32,501 nucleotides of DNA from Spirosomataceae bacterium (lineage in GTDB: Bacteria; Bacteroidota; Bacteroidia; Cytophagales; Spirosomataceae): the NCBI GenBank assembly GCA_025455785.1, contig JALOLV010000003.1:1-32501 (forward strand), written 5' to 3'. Positions 25,610-32,273 of the stretch are shown here, piece by piece. The notes under the pieces are model-generated. The model had not been told where the DNA came from, did no database searches, and saw nothing but the letters and a program-made list of their open reading frames with translations. The translations under genes were made by a program, and so were the position numbers. How positions within the stretch are numbered: the stretch's first letter is position 1; the number at the start of each line of letters is the position of its first letter.

Positions 25610-26173
25610 TTGAATGAACTAATCACATACTTTAACAAATACAATACGCTCTCTGAAAATGCCATCAAAGCAATTTCGGAGATATGTAAGCCTGTGAATA
25701 TCAAGAAAAATCAAGATTTACAGTCAATTGGGCATACTTGCCGAACCATTTATTTCATCAAAAAAGGTGTAGCTCGTATTTATTATTTCAAAGACGACAT
25801 TGAAATAACAGAATGCTTTGCTTTTGAGAATGCTATCATTGCCAGAGTTGAAAGTTTATTTACAGGCAAACCTTCACGAAAAGCGATTCAAATGGTTGAA
25901 AACTCGGAGTTAATAGCAATAAATTCTACCAAACTATTTGACCTTTATGATACTTTTCCTGAAATAGAAAGGCTTTTCAGAAAAATATTTGAAGCAGCTT
26001 ACGTGGATACTGTCAATCGGGTTGAGAGTATCCAATTTCATTCTGCTGAAGAACGTTACAACACCCTGCTAAAAGAAAACTCAAACGTACTACAAAGAGT
26101 GCCTCTAAAATATGTCGCCTCCTATTTAGGTATTACACAGGTAAGTCTTAGCCGCATCAGGGGCATACGCTGA
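25610..26173 (+). CDS. Crp/Fnr family transcriptional regulator
   Basis: This 187-residue regulator has an N-terminal cyclic-nucleotide-binding-like domain (about 20-120), with VNIKKNQDLQSIGHTCRTIYFIKKGVARIYY at its start. A helix-turn-helix closes the C-terminus, VPLKYVASYLGITQVSLSRIRGI (about 163-187). It lacks the cysteine cluster of Fnr and the conserved arginine-serine pair of true cAMP binders is not evident, so the signal is unknown. The start is a TTG at 25610, because no ATG occurs in frame nearby. It lies 66 nt before the rhodanese-hydrolase gene on the same strand and is likely to regulate it together with the MFS gene. Confidence 0.85.
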   Translation: MNELITYFNKYNTLSENAIKAISEICKPVNIKKNQDLQSIGHTCRTIYFIKKGVARIYYFKDDIEITECFAFENAIIARVESLFTGKPSRKAIQMVENSELIAINSTKLFDLYDTFPEIERLFRKIFEAAYVDTVNRVESIQFHSAEERYNTLLKENSNVLQRVPLKYVASYLGITQVSLSRIRGIR

Positions 26174-26213
26174 TTATTTATCTTATGTTAAATTTTACTA
26201 AAATTGAGGTATC

Positions 26214-26221
26214 TACCTTTG
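26214..26221 (+). promoter_or_regulatory. -7 element before the persulfide dioxygenase gene
   Basis: TACCTTTG matches the consensus TAnnTTTG and lies 18 nt before the ATG at 26240. A convincing TTG at the right distance is missing, so a separate promoter for this gene is possible but not secure. Confidence 0.4.
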
Positions 26222-26239
26222 CATAAAATATCATGCAAA

Positions 26240-27343
26240 ATGGAAGAAATCAAAACGCTCAATGCCAATACCTTGCGTAATTGGTTGGAAATTGGACAAC
26301 CAGTTTCAATTCTTGATATACGCCCCATCGCCGAAAGAGCCGAATGGCACATTCCCAACAGTATCCATTTTAATGCTTACGAAAAGCTAAAAAACAATAA
26401 TTTTGAGGCATTTTGTGGTTTACACCTTGACAGAAGTGTACCTGTTGTAACTTACTGTGCAGGTGGAAAAATGAGTTTAGTCGCTGCCAAAATACTACAA
26501 ATGCAAGGCTATGATACTTATTCTTTAGAAGGTGGTTTGAAAGCATGGAGTTTGGCTTGGAATACAGCAACGATTAATTTCCCCAATTTTGATGTCATAC
26601 AATTTCGACGAACTGGTAAAGGTTGTTTGTCTTACATGATAATTGCTAATAATGAAGCCATTATAGTAGATGCTTCATTAGATACAACAGTGTATGAACA
26701 ATATTTGAAAGCCAATAATTCGGTTTTAAAGTATGTCATTGAAACCCACATTCACGCTGACCATCTTTCAAGGTCAAAAGAATTAGCTGAGAAAAACAAT
26801 GCAACCTTATTTTTACCTCCTAACATTAATTTAAGTTTCGAGTATAAACCTATCAAGGATGCTACTATTTTCAAACTTGGAGATATTTCTGTTTCAGCAA
26901 TGCCAACAGCAGGGCATACATTGGAAAGTATGAGTTTTAATATCGAAAATAAAGTATTACTCACAGGTGATACCCTATTTACAAATGGTGTTGGGCGACC
27001 AGACTTAAAAGCCGATAGCGAAGGAATGAAAGCAAAAGCGAAGCTTTTATACCAATCGCTTCAAAAATTATTAAGTCTAAATAACGACGTAATTATACTG
27101 CCAGCTCATACAAGTCAGCCTATTGAGTTTGATAATCTACTGATTCATAGCACTTTAGAAAAAGTAAAGTCTATTACTCTCTTGCAATTAGGTGAGGAAG
27201 ATTTTATAGAAACCATCATCGGTCGAATTCCTGCCACGCCAGCCAATTATCTTAGCATTGTTGAGAAAAACCTACAAGGAGATTTTAGCGATATTAACCC
27301 CATTGATTTAGAAGCTGGAGCAAACAGATGTGCCATTTCTTAA
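26240..27343 (+). CDS. Rhodanese-MBL fold protein, persulfide dioxygenase-like
   Basis: The protein has 367 residues from the ATG at 26240; the frame upstream to 26204 adds only 12 codons beginning with TTG. Residues about 1-110 are a rhodanese domain with an active-site loop TYCAGGKMS (Cys73). Residues about 125-340 are a metallo-beta-lactamase fold with HIHADH (170-175), AGHTLESM, LTGDTLF and LPAHTSQP, the ligand set of persulfide dioxygenases. The enzyme would oxidise glutathione or other persulfide to sulfite, with rhodanese handling sulfane sulfur. The rhodanese-first order is the reverse of the more common fusion, in which the hydrolase comes first. It stands between the Crp/Fnr and MFS genes in a probable sulfur-stress cassette. 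Confidence 0.85.
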   Translation: MEEIKTLNANTLRNWLEIGQPVSILDIRPIAERAEWHIPNSIHFNAYEKLKNNNFEAFCGLHLDRSVPVVTYCAGGKMSLVAAKILQMQGYDTYSLEGGLKAWSLAWNTATINFPNFDVIQFRRTGKGCLSYMIIANNEAIIVDASLDTTVYEQYLKANNSVLKYVIETHIHADHLSRSKELAEKNNATLFLPPNINLSFEYKPIKDATIFKLGDISVSAMPTAGHTLESMSFNIENKVLLTGDTLFTNGVGRPDLKADSEGMKAKAKLLYQSLQKLLSLNNDVIILPAHTSQPIEFDNLLIHSTLEKVKSITLLQLGEEDFIETIIGRIPATPANYLSIVEKNLQGDFSDINPIDLEAGANRCAIS

Positions 27344-27352
27344 TAAATACTT

Positions 27353-28555
27353 ATGGAAACAAAATTAGGACTCAAAGAAAATTGGCAACAGTTTAGTTTA
27401 CTGGTCATTGTCAATGCCTTCGTGGGCGGAATGGTAGGTTTGGAGCGTTCAATTATTCCACAATTAGCTGAAACTGAATTTGGTTTATCATCAAAATCAG
27501 CAATCCTTTCGTTTATTGTTGTATTTGGTATCACAAAGGCAATTACCAATTATTTTACAGGTAGATTAGCTAACAAAATCGGTAGACGAAACCTCTTGAT
27601 ATTCGGTTGGATATTGGCTCTACCAATCTCCCTTATAATTATTTATGCTAATAGTTGGGCATGGATTATTATAGCAAATTTGCTTTTAGGCATTAGTCAG
27701 GGACTTACTTGGAGCAGTACGGTTGTGATGAAAATGGATTTAGTCGGTGAAAAACAGCGAGGTTTAGCAATGGGAATCAACGAATTTGCTGGCTACTTGG
27801 CAGTTGGCATAGTTGCGTTTTTGACGGGGTATATTGCTGAGAAATATGGTGTTCGGCCCTACCCATTTTATATCGGAATCGTCTTATCTATTTTAGGATT
27901 TTTATTAACCGTCATTTGGGTGAAAGATACCAAAAGTCATGTTTCGCAAGAAGCAAAAAGTTCTAAGATTACGACTACTGATAATGTCTTTCTGAATACC
28001 ACTTTTAAGGATAAAACATTGAGTTCTGTAACTCAAGCGGGGCTTGTCAATAACCTCAATGATGGTATGATTTGGGGACTTTTACCTATTTTACTGATAC
28101 AATTAAAGCTAAACAATCAAAACATTGGCATAATCGCAGCCATTTATCCAACTTTTTGGGGAATTGGACAACTATTCACTGGAAAAATGTCGGATATATA
28201 TTCTAAGAAGAAAATGCTTTTTGTAGGAATGTTTGTGCAAGGAATTGCTATTGTTTTACTGGTTTTTGCAACGGATTTCTATATTTTAGCTCTTTTGTCT
28301 GCAATTTTAGGCGTTGGTACAGCCTTAGTTTATCCAACTTTTTTATCAACAATTGCTCAAGTTACCAACCCCACTCAACGAGCAGAAAGTGTTGGTACGT
28401 TTAGACTTTGGCGAGATTTAGGCTATGCTTTTGGGGCTATTATTTCAGGAATAACTGCTGATATTTTCGGCATACAATACGCTATTATTCTAATAGGATT
28501 AATCACTATCCTTTCATCAGTAATAATTCAAATACGAATGCCGAATTTGAAATAA
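27353..28555 (+). CDS. MFS transporter
   Basis: This 400-residue integral inner-membrane protein is of the major facilitator superfamily, with about twelve hydrophobic segments and a cytosolic loop between the halves (about 198-225). The loop between helices 2 and 3 carries TGRLANKIGRRNLL (about 69-82), the MFS signature G-x-L-[ad]-[dn]-x-x-G-R-R. An equivalent, TGKMSDIYSKKKM, appears in the second half. The substrate is unknown. It starts 9 nt after the rhodanese-hydrolase gene, so the two share a transcript. A role in exporting a sulfur-oxidation product such as sulfite or a related anion is plausible from position only. Confidence 0.85.
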   Translation: METKLGLKENWQQFSLLVIVNAFVGGMVGLERSIIPQLAETEFGLSSKSAILSFIVVFGITKAITNYFTGRLANKIGRRNLLIFGWILALPISLIIIYANSWAWIIIANLLLGISQGLTWSSTVVMKMDLVGEKQRGLAMGINEFAGYLAVGIVAFLTGYIAEKYGVRPYPFYIGIVLSILGFLLTVIWVKDTKSHVSQEAKSSKITTTDNVFLNTTFKDKTLSSVTQAGLVNNLNDGMIWGLLPILLIQLKLNNQNIGIIAAIYPTFWGIGQLFTGKMSDIYSKKKMLFVGMFVQGIAIVLLVFATDFYILALLSAILGVGTALVYPTFLSTIAQVTNPTQRAESVGTFRLWRDLGYAFGAIISGITADIFGIQYAIILIGLITILSSVIIQIRMPNLK

Positions 28556-28604
28556 AAAAATTAATCTCCATATTATTAAGGGTTTTATAAAATCTCTTAT
28601 TGAA

Positions 28605-28646
28605 AATAAATATTTAAGAATTTGCTTAAATAAGAAAATATTTATT
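28605..28646. promoter_or_regulatory. Nested inverted repeats upstream of arsR, probable operator
   Basis: The outer arms AATAAATATTT (28605-28615) and AAATATTTATT (28636-28646) are perfect inverted copies. Inside lies a second dyad, TATTTAAG (28611-28618) and CTTAAATA (28625-28632), with a 6-bp centre. Both sit 34-75 nt before the ArsR start at 28680. ArsR/SmtB operators typically are AT-rich imperfect 12-2-12 dyads, so this fits an autoregulatory site, although AT-rich sequence forms chance palindromes easily. Confidence 0.5.
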
Positions 28647-28679
28647 AATTTTACAGTACAAATGAAAATCAATATTTAA

Positions 28680-29051
28680 ATGAATAATCAAGAAATTAGT
28701 TGCATTAGGGTCTTTGCCGACCAAGTTCAAATTCAAACTTGTAAAAAACAGATAAAAAGTGTCGAAACCTCACTTACAAATCTTGCACAGGTTTTAAATT
28801 TGGCAGGAAATGAGGTTCGCTTAAAAATTTTGTATCTACTCGACCAAGAGAAAGAGCTTTGTCCATGTGATATTTCTGATATTTTGGGAATGAGCATTCC
28901 AGCAATTTCTCAACATCTTCGTAAACTTAAAGATGCAAACATTATTCAATTTCGTAAAGTTGGGCAAACCATTTTTTATTCTTTAAAATCTAATCACTTT
29001 GTGATTATTAAACCATTATTTCAACATATTCAACAACCAGAATTAGTTTGA
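28680..29051 (+). CDS. ArsR/SmtB metal-sensing repressor of the mercury cassette
   Basis: This 123-residue winged-helix repressor has the ArsR signature LNLAGNEVRLKILYLLDQEKELCPCDISDILGMSIPAISQHLRKLKDANII (about 39-90). The sequence ELCPCD supplies Cys61 and Cys63, at the position of the ELCVCD metal site of ArsR/CadC, and the N-terminus adds Cys8 and Cys21 as in CadC. It therefore probably binds Hg(II), Cd(II) or Pb(II) with a thiolate site. The gene stop TGA overlaps the MerTP start by one base (TGATG), so they are one operon. Nested inverted repeats lie upstream. The ligand is inferred from the neighbouring MerTP gene; arsenic or cadmium cannot be ruled out. Confidence 0.9.
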   Translation: MNNQEISCIRVFADQVQIQTCKKQIKSVETSLTNLAQVLNLAGNEVRLKILYLLDQEKELCPCDISDILGMSIPAISQHLRKLKDANIIQFRKVGQTIFYSLKSNHFVIIKPLFQHIQQPELV

Positions 29052-29668
29052 TGAAAAACATCGTTTCACTTCCGAATTTAAGTATTGTTACGGCTTTGGC
29101 ATCTTCACTCTGTTGTATCATGCCGATTGTTGCAGTTTTAGCAGGTACAACGGGTATCGCTTCTACTTTTTCTTGGCTCGACTCCGCAAGACCTTTTTTG
29201 GTCGGTTCATCTACTTTTATTTTAGGATTTGCTTGGTATCAAAAATTTAAAACACAAAAGCAAAGAGCAAATGAACCGCTTAATTGCAATTGTGAATCAG
29301 AAAATAAGAAGTCATTTTGGCAATCTAAAACATTTTTAACAATGGTAACTATTTTATCAATTTCACTTTTATCATTTCCGAACTACTCTCATTTTATTTT
29401 TCAAAAACCCGATAATCAGTCTATACTAAGTCAAACAGATTCAACTAACAAATTTATGATTTCAATTAGTGGAATGACTTGTACTGGTTGTGAAGTTCAT
29501 GTAAAATCTGAAATCAGTAAACTAAAAGGGATTATAACGACGCAGGTTTCTTATGAAAAAGCAAATGCAATCGTGAAATTTGATAACAAGAAGACAAACA
29601 TTAAAGAAATTACAAAAGCAATTAACTCAACTGGTTATAAGGTTGTAAACTATAAAATCATATTATAA
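29051..29668 (+). CDS. merTP: MerTP fusion mercuric transporter
   Basis: The protein has 205 residues from the ATG at 29051; a TTG three bases earlier would add one residue. The MerT part has its first transmembrane helix with the Cys21-Cys22 pair (SSLCCIMPIVAVLAGTTGIAS), a second helix at about 46-62, a cytosolic loop with Cys79 and Cys81, and a third helix at about 95-110. The C-terminal part (135-205) is a MerP-like HMA domain with GMTCTGCEVHV (Cys144, Cys147). This fusion carries Hg(II) through the inner membrane. The gene overlaps arsR by one base and the next gene by one base (TAATG). Uptake makes sense only with a cytosolic detoxifier such as MerA, which is not seen in this window. Confidence 0.9.
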   Translation: MKNIVSLPNLSIVTALASSLCCIMPIVAVLAGTTGIASTFSWLDSARPFLVGSSTFILGFAWYQKFKTQKQRANEPLNCNCESENKKSFWQSKTFLTMVTILSISLLSFPNYSHFIFQKPDNQSILSQTDSTNKFMISISGMTCTGCEVHVKSEISKLKGIITTQVSYEKANAIVKFDNKKTNIKEITKAINSTGYKVVNYKIIL

Positions 29669-29883
29669 TGGCAAACATCATTTTAGAATCTGAAATCACT
29701 TGTCCAAATTGTGGACACAAAAAAATAGAAGCCATGCCAACAGATGCTTGTCAATTCTTTTATGAATGTGAAAATTGTAAACAAGTTTTAAAACCTATTA
29801 ATGGCGATTGTTGCGTATTTTGCAGTTATGGAACTCTACCATGTCCGCCGATTCAACAAAATCCCAAATCTTGTTGCACGTAG
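29668..29883 (+). CDS. GDCCxxC domain protein
   Basis: This 71-residue cysteine-rich cytosolic protein has zinc-ribbon-like pairs Cys12-Cys15 and Cys34-Cys37, an extra Cys28, then the family signature GDCCVFC (46-52) with Cys48, Cys49 and Cys52, followed by Cys59 and a terminal Cys69-Cys70. GDCCxxC proteins are short and accompany mercury genes in many Bacteroidota and other phyla. I know of no firm biochemical function; the many thiols suggest a mercury sink or a carrier for MerTP. Its ATG overlaps the MerTP stop by one base, which supports a shared role. It is the last gene of the mercury cassette. Confidence 0.85.
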   Translation: MANIILESEITCPNCGHKKIEAMPTDACQFFYECENCKQVLKPINGDCCVFCSYGTLPCPPIQQNPKSCCT

Positions 29884-29948
29884 TAATAAAGATAAAAACT
29901 TGTTAATGTAATTTCTCCAAAAATCAAATATTTCCTTTTGACTCCCTG

Positions 29949-29974
29949 TTGCACTTCTATTTTACATACTTTTG
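29949..29974 (+). promoter_or_regulatory. Promoter of the DUF6660 relic
   Basis: TTG (29949-29951) and TACTTTTG (29967-29974, consensus TAnnTTTG) are 15 nt apart. The same CCTGTTGCACT context and spacing recur at 31819-31844. Only 4 nt separate the -7 element from the relic ATG at 29979, so any transcript would be nearly leaderless. Confidence 0.6.
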
Positions 29975-29978
29975 CTTT

Positions 29979-30173
29979 ATGAAAATATTTTCGGCTATAC
30001 TTGCCCTATAAATATATATACTTTCATATTTGCCTTGCGGTAATGTGGATATTGATATGTTAACGGAAATATACTTAATCATCTTCCATTCAAAACACGT
30101 ACAAATACATCTTTTTTTCATTTTAGGTACTACCGAAAACAAGCTACGTCATATTTTTAACATTATTTATTGA
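29979..30173 (+). pseudogene. DUF6660 family relic, nonsense codon 11
   Basis: The frame reads MKIFSAILAL, then TAA at 30009-30011, then IYILSYLPCGNVD, and runs open to TGA at 30171. Compared with the intact DUF6660 protein at 31849 (MKLINTILALYVLVLSCIPCSDE), the alignment is clear through the Pro-Cys, and the stop replaces the Tyr at position 11. Past about residue 25 the His/Cys-rich and Trp-Gln-Pro-Pro parts of the family are absent, so the 3' half has decayed or been replaced. The upstream promoter is preserved. The rest of the 398-nt gap between 29883 and 30282 (30174-30281) is AT-rich and I see nothing in it. The relic may mark an old RND-efflux operon start. Confidence 0.6.
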
Positions 30174-30281
30174 TTGAACTATTAATTCATTTTATTCAAA
30201 TTTTATGGCGGTATCCAACTAAATTTAAGAATCTGATTGCTTAAAAAAACAAATATAAGAGATTGTTAAAAGTACTTATCC

Positions 30282-31799
30282 ATGAAAAACGAAATTCACA
30301 CCTTACTCATAAGAATAGTAGCCATTATCCTTGGTATAGCTCCAAACATATATTCTCAGAAACCAACAATTACTTGGCAAACAACAATTGGAGGAAGTAA
30401 TCAAGATAAAGTAGAGAAAATAATCACAACTCAAGATGGTGGATATGCCTTAATTGGTCAATCTTATTCAAGTGATTTCAGTATTCCAGTAAATTATGGA
30501 GATTCTGATATTTTGGTAAGTAAAATTTCTTCAAATGGCACAGTAGAATGGAGCAAGGTTTTAGGTGGATTTGGACAAGAAATTGGCTATGCAATTCAAG
30601 AATTAGATAATGGTGATTTCATCATTTGTGGGACGAGTATTGGTACTGACTCTGATTTTCTAACAAACTATGGACATACTGACATTGTTTTAATAAAAAT
30701 CAACCAAAGCGGCACGTTACTTTTTAAAAAAAACTTAGGAGGTAGCGACAATGATTTTTGTAGAGATTTAATAAAAACTAATGATGGAAATTTAATTTTA
30801 GCAGCAAGTTCGGAGTCATCAGACGTTGACATTACAGAAAATTTTGGAAATAGTGATTTTTGGATAGTCAAAATTGATACTTCTGGAACTATTCTATGGC
30901 AAAAAACTTTAGGCGGTTCAAGTAACGAAACTTGTTATTCGATTTTGCAAACTAATGATTTAGGGTATATCATATGCGGTGAATCTATGTCAAATATTGT
31001 TGGCAATTATGGTAGTTCTGATGCTTTCATCGTAAAAATAAATTCGGCTGGTGTAATAGAGTGGCAAAATCATTTTGGTGGTTCAGCAGCAGATAAGTTT
31101 CGTTCAGTTATCCAATTATCTGACAATAGTTTTTTGGCAGTTGGAGATACTTATTCAAATGATTATGATTCTATCGAAAACAATGGAATGCTTTCACGAG
31201 ATAGTTTTATTGTCAAGGTTTCTGCTTTAGGCCAAAAGGAATGGGTGCGATGCTTTGGCGGTAACTCAGAAGACGACGCCCGATGTGTTACCCAAACTTC
31301 TGATGGGAACCTCGTGATTTTAAATCAAATACATTCTCAATCAGGTAATGGAGATATAAATACGATGTATGGTGAAGCTGATTTTTGGTTAATAAAAGTA
31401 GATAATTTTGGCAATATCATTTGGCAGCAAAATTTTGGAAGTTCTGGACATGAAGAGCCTACTTACATGATAAACACCCCTGATGATGGCTTTATATTGG
31501 TAGGAATCTCATATTCATACATTGATTTTGATATTACACAACATTTTGGAGGCGATGATATTTGGGTTGTAAAACTACAAAACCAAGAAAATTGCAGATA
31601 CAACCTCAATTTATCAAAAACAATTTATCATAATACCGCTATTTTTCAAGCTCAAAATACTATTGAATCTACTGTTAAAATCCTAAATCACAATTCGACT
31701 ATTCAATACAAGGCGGGCGGAAGTATCACATTAAAACCTGGATTTGAAGTAAAAACTGGTAATGTATGGAAAGCAATTATTGAAACTTGTCAAAATTAA
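30282..31799 (+). CDS. Seven-repeat beta-propeller surface protein with 3-coathanger-stack end
   Basis: This 505-residue secreted protein has a signal peptide (about 1-25). It then has seven repeats of about 55-60 residues, each with W/F-x-x-x-(L/F)-G-G-S or G-N, an Asp, a DGG/DNG-type turn, and a strand such as YALIGQSYSSD or FWIVKIDTSG. These form a likely seven-bladed propeller. The last 75 residues (about 430-505) resemble the 3-coathanger-stack C-terminal domain, with NSTIQYKAGGSITLKPGFEVKTGN, found on Bacteroidota surface proteins and thought to be a sorting or anchoring end. It has no clear tie to metals and lies between the dead and the intact DUF6660 genes, so it looks inserted. The substrate or ligand is unknown. 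Confidence 0.8.
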   Translation: MKNEIHTLLIRIVAIILGIAPNIYSQKPTITWQTTIGGSNQDKVEKIITTQDGGYALIGQSYSSDFSIPVNYGDSDILVSKISSNGTVEWSKVLGGFGQEIGYAIQELDNGDFIICGTSIGTDSDFLTNYGHTDIVLIKINQSGTLLFKKNLGGSDNDFCRDLIKTNDGNLILAASSESSDVDITENFGNSDFWIVKIDTSGTILWQKTLGGSSNETCYSILQTNDLGYIICGESMSNIVGNYGSSDAFIVKINSAGVIEWQNHFGGSAADKFRSVIQLSDNSFLAVGDTYSNDYDSIENNGMLSRDSFIVKVSALGQKEWVRCFGGNSEDDARCVTQTSDGNLVILNQIHSQSGNGDINTMYGEADFWLIKVDNFGNIIWQQNFGSSGHEEPTYMINTPDDGFILVGISYSYIDFDITQHFGGDDIWVVKLQNQENCRYNLNLSKTIYHNTAIFQAQNTIESTVKILNHNSTIQYKAGGSITLKPGFEVKTGNVWKAIIETCQN

Positions 31800-31818
31800 T
31801 TCCCCTTTTGAAACCCTG

Positions 31819-31844
31819 TTGCACTATTTTTTTCAATACATTTG
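31819..31844 (+). promoter_or_regulatory. Promoter of the intact DUF6660 gene
   Basis: TTG (31819-31821) and TACATTTG (31837-31844) are 15 nt apart, matching the Bacteroidota TTG / TAnnTTTG pattern. The -7 element ends 4 nt before the ATG at 31849, suggesting a nearly leaderless mRNA. The layout equals that at 29949. Confidence 0.65.
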
Positions 31845-31848
31845 TCTT

Positions 31849-32184
31849 ATGAAGTTGATAAATACCATACTGGCACTTTATGTATTGGTTTTGTCGTGCA
31901 TTCCATGCTCTGATGAAACTGAACAAATATTGCCTGCCAATTCTTCTTCATATATTCACACTTCTAATACCCACTCAGGCCATAATCACCATAACGAGTC
32001 TTGTGATTTATGCTCTCCTTTTTGTATCTGTGCTTGTTGTGGAGGTTTTGGTTTTGAACCCAAACAGACTATTCTGAAAGAATTATTATTAGCAGATTTC
32101 CCGTCTGACCGTAATTATTTTACTTTCTACGATTCGTTTTCTTCCAATTTCTACGGCAATATTTGGCAACCACCTAAAATCTAA
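31849..32184 (+). CDS. DUF6660 family small secreted Cys/His-rich protein
   Basis: The protein has 111 residues from the ATG at 31849. The frame extends upstream to 31762, but that part overlaps the propeller gene and its promoter lies inside, so the ATG is preferred. It has an N-terminal hydrophobic segment with LSCIPC (Cys17, Cys20), a His-rich stretch HTSNTHSGHNHHNE (37-50), and a Cys cluster (52, 55, 59, 61, 63, 64). The C-terminal end is NIWQPPKI. This order is typical of DUF6660, which precedes CusA/CzcA-type RND efflux genes in Bacteroidota. A periplasmic metal-binding role is likely from the residues, but the exact role is unknown. The RND gene begins 89 nt downstream. Confidence 0.8.
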   Translation: MKLINTILALYVLVLSCIPCSDETEQILPANSSSYIHTSNTHSGHNHHNESCDLCSPFCICACCGGFGFEPKQTILKELLLADFPSDRNYFTFYDSFSSNFYGNIWQPPKI

Positions 32185-32212
32185 TTTGCAAAATTCATAT
32201 TGTGTTTAAATG

Positions 32213-32230
32213 CTGTTAGTTTACTGACAG
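32213..32230. other. Imperfect palindrome before the RND pump
   Basis: CTGTTAGT and ACTGACAG are inverted copies with one mismatch around a TT centre, in the 89-nt gap between DUF6660 and the RND gene. It could be an operator or a small hairpin. I cannot tie it to a known regulator. Confidence 0.3.
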
Positions 32231-32273
32231 TCAAATACTTATATCTATTTCTCAAAAATTAGATTTTAAAATA

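Noticed and set aside
28578-28599. AT-rich hairpin after the MFS gene as terminator
   Set aside because: The stem needs a bulge and wobble pairing around TTTTATAAAA, and no T-run follows; too weak to call.
31762-31848. Longer DUF6660 start within the propeller gene
   Set aside because: It would place a clear TTG/TAnnTTTG promoter inside the coding sequence, and the aligned relic also begins at the later ATG.
29942-31849. Promoter-DUF6660 pair as flanking direct repeats of a recent insertion
   Set aside because: The two copies diverge strongly in the coding part and show no target-site duplication, so this is not a recent transposition.
31880-32077. Second plus-strand frame inside the DUF6660 gene
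   Set aside because: The overlapping frame has no motif; the His/Cys pattern and the PP end belong to the 31849 frame.
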